Shown here: positions 51,563 to 60,720 of the stretch, piece after piece
How the letters are laid out: each line of letters starts with the position of its first letter
Numbering within the stretch: position 1 is the stretch's first letter
Assembly: GCF_031501865.1 (NCBI RefSeq)
Contig: NZ_JARRCW010000001.1
Coordinates: forward strand, 753,001 to 817,000
Direction of reading: 5' to 3'
From: Pseudovibrio sp. M1P-2-3
GTDB lineage: Bacteria > Pseudomonadota > Alphaproteobacteria > Rhizobiales > Stappiaceae
DNA length: 64,000 bases
Translations under genes and position numbers: made by a program
The notes under the pieces: model-generated
The model's input: the letters and a program-made list of their open reading frames with translations, nothing else
Told to the model about the DNA's origin: nothing
Databases searched by the model: none

Positions 51563-52021
51563 TTACTGGCAGAACTTTTGAACGCCGGAGTAGGTGGTAT
51601 ATGTGCCGGTGCTTGCGTTGAAGCTGCGGTATTTGGAGGCGCAGTAGCTGTACCACTGGGAAGACCAGGGCTGAAGCTGCTGGTAAACGGGTGGGGGAGC
51701 AACTACGGCCACAGGCTGCGGTGTGTAGGCAGGGGGCGGGGCTGGCTGGTAGTAGCGGGCCTGCGCATTGGAGGCGAGCAGTGCCCCTGTGGCAACACCT
51801 AAAATTCCAATTGCTGCGGCACCTGCAGGACTGATGCCATTTCTACGGTGCTTGCGGTGCTTATGGTGGTGTTTTTTGTTCACCTTGGTCACTTGTGTCA
51901 CTGTGGTGTAGTTGTTGGTGATGTAGGTGTTTCTTTTTGGTCCCGCATTTGCTGTTGCAACGGATGGAACCAGAATTATGCCTGCAAGAGCAACGGAAAG
52001 TACTTTCTGTTTAATAGCCAT
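51563..52021 (-). CDS. BA14K-family secreted protein
   Basis: 152 aa. Signal peptide MAIKQKVLSVALAGIILVPSVATANA, then a His/Lys-rich segment (KKHHHKHRKHRR, about 50-62), a Gly/Ala hydrophobic stretch (GAAAIGILGVATGALLA), a Pro-rich linker and the C-terminal motif WYSYCASKYRSFNASTGTYT with a final Cys, the BA14K signature first known as a Brucella antigen. Envelope-associated in alphaproteobacteria; molecular role unknown. Start ATG 52021 after GGAGTTGCAAAA. Confidence 0.88.
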   Translation of the reverse strand: MAIKQKVLSVALAGIILVPSVATANAGPKRNTYITNNYTTVTQVTKVNKKHHHKHRKHRRNGISPAGAAAIGILGVATGALLASNAQARYYQPAPPPAYTPQPVAVVAPPPVYQQLQPWSSQWYSYCASKYRSFNASTGTYTTYSGVQKFCQ

Positions 52022-52341
52022 TTTTGCAACTCCGTTTGTGTAGAATTCGTCTGTTGCAGCTAATTAACCAAAGCGGGGCTTAACCAAGTGTGAGAGGCCT
52101 ATTCATATTCCGTTCATGTTGGGAACTGTGCTCATAAGGCGCTGAAATATAGAAATATATTTTTCTGAGCCACTATGGAGTTGTTTTAAAATTTGATAAT
52201 ATCTGTCATTTCTAATCGTTAGATTTGAGAATAGAGAGCGCGATGTATTCGGAGTGGCGCTCTCTTTGATATAAACTGAACATTACTTGCCCAGAATTTA
52301 TCGCTATGTTTTTCCTAAGGGCATTATAACCCTATCTTAGA
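52022..52341. other. Intergenic region, nothing recognised
   Basis: 320 bp between two secreted-protein genes of the same strand. No gene, repeat or clear terminator was seen. Confidence 0.4.
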
Positions 52342-52602
52342 TCAGCGCGGTTTACACTCTGCTTGCAAGTGTACGACGCCATCTTCTTCTGTTTCTTTAA
52401 CATTCGTTAATTGCCGACCAGAGCAAAGAGTAAGTCGAGCGTACTGTTTAGCTTCGGCAGAGGTATATCCCTTGGGGTTATATGTCCCGTAAATAACGCC
52501 CTCTTTCTTTTCTGCCTTGAAGATGTTCGGGTTGTTTTTTACGGTTGCACAGGCAGACAAGGTCAGCGCAATAGCGATGACCAGCAAATTGGCATGTTTC
52601 AT
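52342..52602 (-). CDS. Small lipoprotein (86 aa)
   Basis: Lipoprotein signal with lipobox LSAC at 17-20 (MKHANLLVIAIALTLSACATV), so the mature chain would be lipidated on C20. The remainder, KKEGVIYGTYNPKGYTSAEAKQYARLTLCSGRQLTNVKETEEDGVVHLQAECKP, holds two Cys that may pair. No family recognised. AGAGAGAATATG supports the start. Outer-membrane location is likely since D is absent after C20. Confidence 0.7.
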   Translation of the reverse strand: MKHANLLVIAIALTLSACATVKNNPNIFKAEKKEGVIYGTYNPKGYTSAEAKQYARLTLCSGRQLTNVKETEEDGVVHLQAECKPR

Positions 52603-52872
52603 ATTCTCTCTACTTATTCTCGTTTAAAGACACCTACTTGCAGGACGGTTACAAGCTGTCAATGCGCATAACCCATAGGGTAATCCGGCTGCTTTTGTAG
52701 GAGATAAACTTTAACGGGAACGCGCTTTAAGGGTTTATATCAAACCGCGCAGGGTGCTCTTGTAGGCTGCATTTCACTCATATAAATTGTAGAGTTGGGG
52801 CGCTTATGTACTTTCGGGATAAAATAATTTATCGCGGTAAGCCATCTGATTTTTGTGGAGTAATTGAGCACT

Positions 52873-53628
52873 ATGAATAAGAAGCAGGACATTATTCGTC
52901 CAACGGATGACGAGGCACGGCGGTTGGCTGTAGATCTGGTGCATACGGCCCGCACGTGCTCGCTGGCTGTTCAGCATAATGAAACGGGTGCTCCGTTTGT
53001 AACTATGGTCGGCTTGAGCGTGGATGTGGACGGAGCGCCGTTCCTGCTAATCTCCGAGCTTTCTGTTCATACAGCTTGCCTGAAGGCCAACCCGAATGCT
53101 TCGATTCTGGTGGGCTCTACCGGAAAAGGCGATCCATTGGCTCATCCACGGCTGACAATTATGGGCAACTTTGAAAAAGTGGAACGGGATAGCCCCAAAC
53201 ACAAATGCCTCAAGGCCAATTATCTCTCGCGCCACCCCAAAGCCAAGCTTTATGTGGACTTTGGTGATTTCTGTTTTTACCGGATGAAGGTGGAACGTGG
53301 ACATTTGAATGGCGGGTTTGGCAAGGCATTTGTGCTGAAGGCGGATGAGCTTCTGGACACATTTGAGCACGTTGAGGATTTCGCTCTCGCACAGCGCAAT
53401 GCCACTGATCATATGAATGACGACCATAGGGATGCCAACGCCTTGATCGCGCAGTATTTTTGTAAGGCGGAAGCGGCGGACTGGAGCATTGCCGGAATTG
53501 ACCGCAATGGCATTGATTTTATCGCCAAGGAAACGATTGTGCGTTGCCGTTTTGATAAGCCTATTGAGGCGGACGAGATCAAGTCAACTTTGATTGGCCT
53601 GCTGCGCGAAGCGCGGGGTCAAGACTAG
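52873..53628 (+). CDS. HugZ-like pyridoxamine 5'-phosphate oxidase-fold protein
   Basis: 251 aa. The first two-thirds form a split-barrel flavin-binding fold (ARTCSLAVQHNETGAPFVTMVGLSVDVDGAPFLLISELSVHTACLKANPNASILVG... LTIMGNFEKV); the C-terminal third has the DUF2470-type heme-related domain (NATDHMNDDHRDANALIAQYF). This is the arrangement of HugZ-family proteins linked to heme binding or breakdown. An upstream TTG at 52864, 3 nt after GGAG, is an alternative start; ATG 52873 is preferred. No heme transport genes are next to it, so the role is inferred only from family. Confidence 0.82.
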   Translation: MNKKQDIIRPTDDEARRLAVDLVHTARTCSLAVQHNETGAPFVTMVGLSVDVDGAPFLLISELSVHTACLKANPNASILVGSTGKGDPLAHPRLTIMGNFEKVERDSPKHKCLKANYLSRHPKAKLYVDFGDFCFYRMKVERGHLNGGFGKAFVLKADELLDTFEHVEDFALAQRNATDHMNDDHRDANALIAQYFCKAEAADWSIAGIDRNGIDFIAKETIVRCRFDKPIEADEIKSTLIGLLREARGQD

Positions 53629-53752
53629 CTTTTGAAAAGTGGATGCCGGTTTTCGGGTAATGATACACGCCTAAACAATAGGTGAGAGCACTGAATTGCT
53701 TCTTGAAAGCTGCCCAGTGCTCTCACCTTTGACAGGTTTGCCAGCTATGCGT

Positions 53753-54643
53753 CTATGAGAACATCAGGACACAGCCAACGACAACCAGAAGCGCGCCGAT
53801 CCAAGCACCGATGGCAGGTCGCTCCCGCGTTGTGATCCACAATATTGGCAGAAGGAGAACCGGAGTTGTGGCGGTGAGTGATGACACGATGCCCACATCT
53901 TCGCCTTCCAGCGCAAACAGCAGCAAGGTCATGCCAAGGCCCATTGCCAGCAGAGCCGAAGCGGCGGCTCTTCCAAAAATTGGGAGTGTCATGGGGTTTT
54001 GAAGCTTGAAGCGTGGGTTGGGCAGCAGCATCAATACGGAAAGACCAATGGCAGCGACGAAGCAGCGGCCAGCTGCGACGGCTACAGGGGGCACTTCCGC
54101 TTCCATAACGGGGCGAATGATAATTGACCCCGTTGCCTGACACAGGGCAGCAAGCAAAGCCAGCGACACACCGACCCATAGCGGCCCCTTCACCTGTTCC
54201 CACTCATGCAGCTGTGAGCGCCGCTTGCCAAAAACGATTGCCAGTACGACACCGAGGAAAACGAGTGCAATTCCCGTGAGTACCTCCAGGGAAAGCTCTT
54301 CTCCCAAAATAGTCCAGCCCATGATGGTGGTAAAGGGGGCATTGGCGGAGTAAAGCACAGCGGTGCGCCGTGGGCCTACTCTGTTAAGTGCCAGATAAAG
54401 AAGCGTATCACCCGACAAAATTCCAATGAAACCGGAGAGGAATATGGGCAGGAGATGCGAGGACCCAACGGACTGCCATTGACCGCCAATGAAAATATAG
54501 GCTCCCAGAACAAGGGCCACAATCCACATTCTGGCGCGGTTAAAGCCAATTGCTCCAAGATGGCGGGCAGGGCGGGCAGAGATTGTACTGCTCAAAGCCC
54601 AGCATACCGCTGTCGTCAGGGCGGCTATCTCATAGATAGACAT
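53753..54643 (-). CDS. EamA-family DMT transporter
   Basis: About 296 aa, ten predicted helices. SIYEIAALTTAVCWALSSTISARPARHLGAIGFNRARM opens the first EamA repeat; GPLWVGVSLALLAALCQATGSIIIRPVM opens the second; RTAVLYSANAPFTTIMGWTILGEELS and VGIVSSLTATTPVLLLPILWITTRERP are the two conserved late-repeat helices with their acidic or basic ends. ATG 54643 is taken; ATG 54661 is in frame. Third EamA gene of the window; substrate unknown. Confidence 0.87.
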   Translation of the reverse strand: MSIYEIAALTTAVCWALSSTISARPARHLGAIGFNRARMWIVALVLGAYIFIGGQWQSVGSSHLLPIFLSGFIGILSGDTLLYLALNRVGPRRTAVLYSANAPFTTIMGWTILGEELSLEVLTGIALVFLGVVLAIVFGKRRSQLHEWEQVKGPLWVGVSLALLAALCQATGSIIIRPVMEAEVPPVAVAAGRCFVAAIGLSVLMLLPNPRFKLQNPMTLPIFGRAAASALLAMGLGMTLLLFALEGEDVGIVSSLTATTPVLLLPILWITTRERPAIGAWIGALLVVVGCVLMFS

Positions 54644-54860
54644 GGTACTCACTGATCCCAAAGGTTACAGGGATATAAGGGCCCCGTAATTTTGACAATA
54701 GAGGTAAAAACAAGCGTTGGAATTACCCTGTGGGAAAGGCTGGGGAATTGCTTTGGGCTTGGGAAGTCGTGGCATTAAGTTGATAGGTTGGATGTTAAGG
54801 CTGGAGCTACATCAGAAGCTACGGTGTTGCTTGTTCTTTAAGTTATTGGGGGTCGTGAAA

Positions 54861-55430
54861 ATGTCGAAACTTGCTTTGATCGTGACAGAAGGGTTTGCCG
54901 ATTGGGAATATGCCCTGATTGCAGGAACAGGTGGACCTTACTATGGGATTGAGATCCGCTTTTTTACCCCGCAGGCTGGGGAGGTGACTTCCTTTGGCGG
55001 GCTGAAAACCGTTGTTCCGAATGATCTTGAGGCATTGCTTGAATGGCTGCCGGAGACCGTTGTGGTTGTGGGGGGTAGCATTTGGGATACGGAACGGGCA
55101 CCGGATATTAGCAAGGTTCTGGTGGCCTGCTATGAAAATGGTGCCACCATTGGCGGTATTTGCGGGGGTACTCTTGCGCTGGCCCGCGCCGGACTGCTGG
55201 ACAGTGTTGCCCACACCTCCAACAGCGTTGATTTTCTTGCCCAGAACGCAAAAGGGTATGTAGGCTCCAAGTATTATAATGAAACGCCAGCGGTCGTTTC
55301 ACAGGACCGTATTATCACAGCAGCTGGAACTGCCCCTGTCACCTTTGCCTGCGCCGCTCTTACAAGTGCTGGGGTCAGCGTTGAAAATGTGAATGAACTC
55401 AAGCAAAGGCTTGCTGCCGAACACGGGTAG
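54861..55430 (+). CDS. DJ-1/PfpI-family protein
   Basis: 189 aa from ATG 54861, preceded by GGGGG; the long upstream frame is not credible. The fold is that of class I amidotransferase-like DJ-1/PfpI proteins: KLALIVTEGFADWEYALIAG at the start, VVVVGGSIWDTE, and the nucleophile elbow IGGICGGTLALARAGLLD with the conserved Cys in GICGG. The His partner usually after this Cys is replaced by Gly in GICGGT, as in several DJ-1 subgroups. Members include glyoxalases, chaperones and proteases; the exact activity cannot be read here. Confidence 0.85.
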   Translation: MSKLALIVTEGFADWEYALIAGTGGPYYGIEIRFFTPQAGEVTSFGGLKTVVPNDLEALLEWLPETVVVVGGSIWDTERAPDISKVLVACYENGATIGGICGGTLALARAGLLDSVAHTSNSVDFLAQNAKGYVGSKYYNETPAVVSQDRIITAAGTAPVTFACAALTSAGVSVENVNELKQRLAAEHG

Positions 55431-55515
55431 CGTGTTTGTTGTTTAATAAAGAGGTCCTAATACCAAGCTGTATTATTTGAAACCTATAGGAAATCTCTTT
55501 CCAATTCTGATGACA

Positions 55516-55579
55516 CTGGACCCCGGATCAAAACCGGGGCGACATCCTTGATCCTTTACGAGGTCATACCGGCCACCAC
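55516..55579. repeat. Dispersed intergenic repeat, copy B
   Basis: CTGGACCCCGGATCAAAACC with GGGGCGACATCC, then TCATACCGGCCACC. It shares the opening and closing blocks of the element at 46131-46228. CCCCGG and CCGGGG fold as a hairpin. Confidence 0.55.
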
Positions 55580-55645
55580 AAATGATCCAGTAGGCTCCTC
55601 TTAATACTGATTAGTATTACATGGTGATTTCTTACCGAACCCTGC

Positions 55646-56305
55646 TCAAGGAAAGTGAACCGGTTCGCTTTCAGGTTCCCATAGTGCCCACTTCTGTCCG
55701 AAGACGGTTTTGAAGGCGGTGCTTTCCAGACGCTGGCTCAGCCAGTCTTGTACCCGCTGGGGAGCATGGGTGGCGAAGGCTTGCTTGTCTGCGTTGGCAA
55801 ACTGCCTGACAAAGGGAAACAGGGCTTGATCTGCAAGGGAGAGGCGCTGTCCAAACAGGTAGGGCGTTTTTTTGAGACGTTCGTCCAGTTTCCCCAGTTC
55901 CGCAATGGCCTTGGTGTAGTGCACTTGTGGGGCGGCGTCTTCATAGCGGGTGGCGTATTTGAAGCGGTCAAGGTGGTGCTTGAAGTCGCCATCCATTGCG
56001 CCAATAAGGTCCAGCATGTCTTCACGCGAGCCCTGTTGCGGGGTGAGGAGCTGCTGCGGGTCGTTATTCCCCAAGGCCCACAGCATGATATCAAGGCTCT
56101 CATCCACCACAGTGCCATCTGGCAGCAGCAAAACGGGCACAGTGCCTTTAGGGGATATTGCCAGCATGTGGGCAGGCTTGGCCCGCAGAACTATCTCGCG
56201 CAGTTCTACCATGGTCTGGCTGGACACCAGACCAAGGCGGGCGCGCATGGCATAGGGGCAGCGCCGAAAAGAATATAGAACCGGAAGCTGGTGTTTCTTA
56301 TTCAT
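55646..56305 (-). CDS. Glutathione S-transferase-like protein
   Basis: 219 aa. The N-terminal thioredoxin-like domain has LYSFRRCPYAMRARLGL (C16-P-Y) and the glutathione-binding cis-Pro region GTVPVLLLPDGTVVDESLDIMLWAL; the all-helical C-terminal domain follows (PYLFGQRLSLADQALFPFVRQFA). A Cys in the CPYA position suggests an omega- or glutaredoxin-like rather than a Tyr/Ser-type transferase. It overlaps the upstream thioesterase gene by 8 bp, so the two are translationally coupled. Confidence 0.88.
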   Translation of the reverse strand: MNKKHQLPVLYSFRRCPYAMRARLGLVSSQTMVELREIVLRAKPAHMLAISPKGTVPVLLLPDGTVVDESLDIMLWALGNNDPQQLLTPQQGSREDMLDLIGAMDGDFKHHLDRFKYATRYEDAAPQVHYTKAIAELGKLDERLKKTPYLFGQRLSLADQALFPFVRQFANADKQAFATHAPQRVQDWLSQRLESTAFKTVFGQKWALWEPESEPVHFP

Positions 56306-56906
56306 GGGAGTTGGAGGGCTCTTTTTGGTCTGCTGGCTTTAGTGCGGTCGAGTCCTGCCGGTCATACTGTTGAAAGCTCTCGTTTGTCGCCAGAAAATCA
56401 CGGATGTGATCTTTAAGCTCGGGTTGTGGCAGAGTATGGCCGCTCATTTTCACAATGTCTTGAAACGGAACAAACGTGCGGTTGGCGCGGTCATAAATGC
56501 CCACCTTAAACAAAGCGGTGGAGGCAATTGCCCCTTTTTTCTGGCCTTTGCGAAAACGCAGACGCTGCTCCATGACTGCGGTTGGTCCATCCCAATAGGC
56601 CAGTTTGGTTTCCATAACAAACGGCTCCCACAAACGCAGCTCCCGCCGGAAACGGATGGACGCGCCGGACACAACAGGGGTCCACTTGTTCTTCCAGATA
56701 ACTTTCCAAAGGCCGGAGCGAACAGTCAGATCCAGACGCCCGTAATCCATCATCACCAGATACTGGCCGTTGTTGAGATGGAAGTTGGTATCCAGATCGG
56801 ACGGCAGAACCCGAAAATTCAGCCGTGAGACTTCGTCGGCGTGGGTGAAGGCCTTGTAGAAGGGAAGCTTGAATATGTACAGCAGCAGTCGAAACCATAA
56901 ACGCAT
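56298..56906 (-). CDS. Acyl-CoA thioesterase-like protein (THEM6/4HBT hot-dog fold)
   Basis: 202 aa. After a hydrophobic basic N-terminus (MRLWFRLLLYIFKLPFYKAF) comes the hot-dog motif LNFRVLPSDLDTNFHLNNGQYLVMMDYGRLDLTVRSGLWKV, matching the 4HBT/THEM6 group (D-x-D-x-N-x-H-L-N-N-G-x-Y). The C-terminal tail is polar. Likely hydrolyses an acyl thioester; substrate unknown. It is the first gene of a two-gene unit with the GST-like gene. Confidence 0.83.
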   Translation of the reverse strand: MRLWFRLLLYIFKLPFYKAFTHADEVSRLNFRVLPSDLDTNFHLNNGQYLVMMDYGRLDLTVRSGLWKVIWKNKWTPVVSGASIRFRRELRLWEPFVMETKLAYWDGPTAVMEQRLRFRKGQKKGAIASTALFKVGIYDRANRTFVPFQDIVKMSGHTLPQPELKDHIRDFLATNESFQQYDRQDSTALKPADQKEPSNSHE

Positions 56907-57025
56907 GGGGTATTCCTAAAAGCTCTTCGGGGGATTTTTCCCTATCCTTTTAGGGGCTATAAATTATTTGTCCAGTCGTTCAACAGGTGAACTGGACTCT
57001 TATGTGAGTTCTGCTAGCGTTATCT

Positions 57026-57811
57026 TTGGTCTTAACTTTGCTCAAGCGCTGGAAGGGCAGAAATATCCTCTCATTTATAAGTTACTCCCCTTCAGAGCTG
57101 GTTCTGATCGCCCTGATTTTCTTGTTTGCAGCCTTCGTAAAGGGCGTTACAGGAATGGGATTTTCGACAACCTGTCTGCCGTTCTTGGTTTATGCTGTGG
57201 GGCTGAAAAGGGGGATGCCGCTGATTTTATTGCCATCGCTGGCCAGCAACTTCTTTATCATGAAAGATGCAGGACACTTTCGCGAGGTTCTTGTCCGCTT
57301 CTGGCCCATGCTCCTTGCAACGGTTGGGGGGGTGATTATTGGGCTATGGCTTCTTAATCTTGTGCCGGTTATTGTTGCGACCACATGCCTTGGGGGCGTG
57401 TTGAGTGCCTATGCCATTTTCGGGTTCTTCACTCCAAACTTTCGCTTGCCCGCAAAAGTGGAATCAATTCTGGCTCCTGTGAGCGGCTTGATGACCGGCG
57501 TCTTGAACGGGCTTACAGGGTCACAAGTGATGCCGGTACTGCCCTATCTTCTATCCTTGAACCTCAACCGAAATGAATACCTACAGGCCATAAACTGCTC
57601 GTTTTCACTGTCAACGATTGTCATGGCCATAGGGCTTTACAAGATTGGCCTTCTGGAAGTGGGAGCTGCCAGCATTACTATTTTGTCACTGCCTCTTGTT
57701 TACATTGGAACAAAGCTCGGGGGCAGGGTGCGCAATATGCTGCCCGACAGTGTTTTCACCAGCTTCGTCCATGTTTTTCTGTTTGTGCTCGGAGCCAGCT
57801 TGATTTTTTAA
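57026..57811 (+). CDS. TSUP-family (TauE/SafE) permease
   Basis: About 261 aa, eight predicted helices. ALIFLFAAFVKGVTGMGFSTTCLPFLVYAVGLKRGMPLILLPSLASNF is the signature first half; SGLMTGVLNGLTGSQVMPVLPYLLSLNLNRNEYLQAINCSFSLSTIV the repeat in the second half. Members export sulfite, organosulfur or other small anions. The start is uncertain: TTG 57026 or TTG 57038, no ATG is in frame before GMGF and no clear ribosome site was found. It is immediately followed by the decayed remains of a paralogue. Confidence 0.85.
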   Translation: MVLTLLKRWKGRNILSFISYSPSELVLIALIFLFAAFVKGVTGMGFSTTCLPFLVYAVGLKRGMPLILLPSLASNFFIMKDAGHFREVLVRFWPMLLATVGGVIIGLWLLNLVPVIVATTCLGGVLSAYAIFGFFTPNFRLPAKVESILAPVSGLMTGVLNGLTGSQVMPVLPYLLSLNLNRNEYLQAINCSFSLSTIVMAIGLYKIGLLEVGAASITILSLPLVYIGTKLGGRVRNMLPDSVFTSFVHVFLFVLGASLIF

Positions 57812-57845
57812 GAGGTTCTAGCTGCTCTATTTAAAATGAGAGAGT

Positions 57846-58290
57846 GTGAGCCAAACCTATTTCTCTTTTACTCCTGCGGAGCGGGGCGCCATACTGGCCC
57901 ATGTTTACAGTAAGGTTGCCGGGGTGGTCTTGGGGCTTTGGCTGCTGGCGACAGTTCCGGTTATCTACGCAAATATGACGCTTGGAATCGTTCTCATTGC
58001 TTATACAGCCTTTGCCTTTTCCAGCACGTCCTACCGAATAAGGACAGCATGGGAGCGACCTTTGAGGCTTTTGAACGGTTTTACGACAGGCACGATCAAT
58101 GGACTGAGCGGTTCGCAAATCGTGCCGATCATGCCCTACCTACTTTCGATTGATGCGGGGCCGCTGAGACTGTGCAGGGGGTGAACTGTGCGGCATGGTG
58201 CGCGGGCGTATGTCTGAGGAAGTGTTACGCCTGAGTATTCTTGTTCTTCTGATTTTTAGGGGTTGGGGCTGGTGCTGCGCGAACTCTAGC
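57846..58290 (+). pseudogene. Decayed second TSUP permease
   Basis: Translated pieces match the intact neighbour: KVAGVVLGLWLLATVPVIYANMTLGIVLIAY and LLNGFTTGTINGLSGSQIVPIMPYLLSID correspond to its VGGVIIGLWLLNLVPVIVA... and SGLMTGVLNGLTGSQVMPVLPYLLSLN. The N-terminal third is missing; a frameshift at about 58161 moves to AETVQGVNCA (compare YLQAINCS), and a further deletion brings in VRGRMSEEVLRLSILVLLIF, the last helix region (compare GGRVRNMLPDSVF). Clearly non-functional. Confidence 0.8.
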
Positions 58291-58363
58291 TACCCCTCAA
58301 TTATCATAGTGGTTGTCTGGAGGTGGAAGGGGTACGCTCCTTGCTAGAATATGGGGGAGTTCT

Positions 58364-59683
58364 ATGGCTTCATCGGAGAGCAAACTAAAAGCTGCCCGGG
58401 CGGCACTGGAACATATTCACACTGTCATTCAGCCGGGGTTCGGGTTTCGTCTGTGGGACGGCTCTACAATTCCCGCGGCTGGCTTGCCCGTTCTGGTGAC
58501 CATTAATGATGAGGGTGTGATTTCCACCTTGCTGCGACGCCCCAAACTGGAAACCTTGATTGATGCTTGGGTCCAAGGGCGTATTGATCTTATAGGCGGC
58601 TCCCTGTTTGATTTGGCAAGCCTGCGCCCTTCGGGGAAAACAAGAGGTTTGAGAAGAAATCTGAAAAAGCGCTTGCTGTTAAAAGCGGCTTTACCATTTC
58701 TTTTCTCGAGTTCTTCACTGCGCCCTTCCGCCAGAGTTGACGGTGAAGGCCGCCGGGACGGGAGCGAAGCTTCCAACAAGCGCAACATCTCGCATCACTA
58801 TGATGTTTCCAACGAGTTCTATCGGTTATTTCTTGATGAGCGGATGGTCTACACCTGCGGATATTTCACGGATGAGCAGAAGGCTTTAAATCAGGCGCAG
58901 CTGGACAAGCTGGATATGATCTGCTGTAAACTGCGCTTGCAAAAGGGAGACCGGCTTCTGGATATCGGCTGCGGCTGGGGTGCGCTGATTTGCTTTGCCG
59001 CTCAAAATTACGGGGTGGTCGCCCACGGGGTTACCCTTTCCGAAGAACAGGTCAAGCTGGGGCGCGAACGCATTGCGGCACATGGTCTGGATGAACGGGT
59101 GCGGATTACCCTGCAAGATTTTTCCAAGCTGAAAGGGAGTTACACCAAAATTTCCAGTATTGGCATGTTCGAGCATGTGGGACTGAGAAACCACAGGACT
59201 TATTTCAAGGCCGTCAAGAACCTGCTGGAACCGGGAGGTATCTACCTTCATCACGCCATCACCAGACCGGGCAAACTGACAGACAAGGCCTTCAACAAAA
59301 AGCCTGCAGAGTATAAAGCCCTGATCCGCTACATTTTCCCCGGCGGCGAGCTGGACCATATCGGCATGTCCTTGCGTAATCTGGAAGCAACCGGCTTTGA
59401 AGTGCATGACGTGGAAGGCTGGCGCCGCCACTATGCCTTGACGACCCGCCACTGGGCCGAGCGGCTTATGGAGCGTAAAAACGAGGCGAGCGTGTTGGTT
59501 GGCCCGCAAACCTACCGCATGTGGGAGCTCTATCTATGCGGTGTTTCCCTTGCTTTTGAGCGGGGGGCAGCCCAGATCTTCCAAACAGTTGCAACACGCA
59601 AAACCAAAGGAACAAGCGCCTTGCCTTTGACACGGGACGAGCTTTACAGGCATGAAATGAAGACCTTGCCAGAGAAGGCTTGA
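58364..59683 (+). CDS. cfa: Cyclopropane-fatty-acyl-phospholipid synthase
   Basis: 439 aa. Methylates double bonds of membrane phospholipid acyl chains using SAM. ATG 58364 is placed after GGGGGAG. The N-terminal 130 residues are a lipid-binding-type domain; then ISHHYDVSNEFYRLFLDERMVYTCGYF, the SAM motif LLDIGCGWGALICFAAQNYGVVAHGVTLSEEQ, and SSIGMFEHVGLRNHRTYFKAVKNLLEPGG, all conserved in Cfa. The C-terminal WAERLMERKN...YRMWELYLCGVSLAFERG is also typical. It uses SAM, whose cycle is controlled by the operon at 40-46 kb, but there is no physical link. Confidence 0.93.
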   Translation: MASSESKLKAARAALEHIHTVIQPGFGFRLWDGSTIPAAGLPVLVTINDEGVISTLLRRPKLETLIDAWVQGRIDLIGGSLFDLASLRPSGKTRGLRRNLKKRLLLKAALPFLFSSSSLRPSARVDGEGRRDGSEASNKRNISHHYDVSNEFYRLFLDERMVYTCGYFTDEQKALNQAQLDKLDMICCKLRLQKGDRLLDIGCGWGALICFAAQNYGVVAHGVTLSEEQVKLGRERIAAHGLDERVRITLQDFSKLKGSYTKISSIGMFEHVGLRNHRTYFKAVKNLLEPGGIYLHHAITRPGKLTDKAFNKKPAEYKALIRYIFPGGELDHIGMSLRNLEATGFEVHDVEGWRRHYALTTRHWAERLMERKNEASVLVGPQTYRMWELYLCGVSLAFERGAAQIFQTVATRKTKGTSALPLTRDELYRHEMKTLPEKA

Positions 59684-59775
59684 AGACTGGCTCATGCCTT
59701 GAACCTTCGTCTACCTGTGATAACTACCGGTAGTTGTGTATCCTTAAACTTTTAATTTAATGGATAATCTTGGGC

Positions 59776-60720
59776 ATGATTGAAAATTTCGTTCAAATTC
59801 ATCAAGGGTTTGGCCTTGTATATTTCTGGCTGCTTCTCGTCGTGGTCCTTGTTTTTTCCTTTGTTGCAGCACTGCTAATTCCACTTCGTATCAAAGTGGG
59901 CTTATTCAGAGTTCCTTATATTTTTCTTTCGTCGACATGTGCGCTGGGTCTTGCCATCCCCATCTACAATTATCCCCAGTACGCAGCCAGTTTGCTAGGA
60001 CTGAGAAATTTTGATGGTTTCTTTTTCGTCTTTGCGCTGATTGTGGTTGTTGATACGTTCATATTTGGGCTGCTCTCCAGAGCGCGTGCAATCAATGCCA
60101 CAGGACGGCGGAGGATGGCCCTCTTCGGTTTGGTCCCCATTTTAACTTTCGTTCTATGGCTTCAGCGTCCACGCAAGGAACTTCGAGATTCTATCCGTCG
60201 CCCTTGGATCGTCAACTGGGCAGGTGTTATCGTAAGCTTGTTTATGCTGTTCACCGCCAATGGAATGGTAGAGGATGCCAGTGGCAGAATGGAGAGCTTT
60301 ATTAAAAAGCTGGATGAACCTGCTTCCAAGCAAGAGCAGCCGGTCAGCACTCCCAAACGGGACCCAATCAAAAACTATGCGTCTCCAATGTTCGACGAAA
60401 CTGGTCTGGGATCTGCCCTTTACAAGTTTACCAAAGAGGTTGAGCTTCCTGTTCGCAAGGAAGAAGGCGTTTTGCTGGTTGCGGCTGTTGCCTACGGAAA
60501 GAAGCTGAAGCTGACCTACAATACTGCTGAGGCAAGAGAAAAAATGGATGCCTTGGAGCAGGGGGCTTATGCCGAGTATTACTGCGAGATGCCTATTTAT
60601 AGGAAATTCCTGAAATATGGCGCTGTGATTGAAAGCCAGTTTATTTCTTCAAAAGCGGTAGAGTGGGAAAAGTTTCAGATCAACATAAGTGACTGTGACA
60701 GCCAGAATTCCAACGTTTGA
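59776..60720 (+). CDS. Membrane protein of unknown function
   Basis: About 314 aa. Five hydrophobic segments are clear: near 17-40 (FWLLLVVVLVFSFVAALLIPL), 47-65, 85-105 (FFFVFALIVVVDTFIFGLL), 117-133 and 149-165 (VNWAGVIVSLFMLFTANGMV). A Pro/Lys-rich linker (about 180-205) leads to a soluble C-terminal domain of about 110 residues with EYYCEMPIYRKFLKYGAVIESQFIS and a second Cys near the end. No family recognised. ATG 59776; TTG 59770 is in frame. It stands alone after cfa. Confidence 0.65.
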   Translation: MIENFVQIHQGFGLVYFWLLLVVVLVFSFVAALLIPLRIKVGLFRVPYIFLSSTCALGLAIPIYNYPQYAASLLGLRNFDGFFFVFALIVVVDTFIFGLLSRARAINATGRRRMALFGLVPILTFVLWLQRPRKELRDSIRRPWIVNWAGVIVSLFMLFTANGMVEDASGRMESFIKKLDEPASKQEQPVSTPKRDPIKNYASPMFDETGLGSALYKFTKEVELPVRKEEGVLLVAAVAYGKKLKLTYNTAEAREKMDALEQGAYAEYYCEMPIYRKFLKYGAVIESQFISSKAVEWEKFQINISDCDSQNSNV

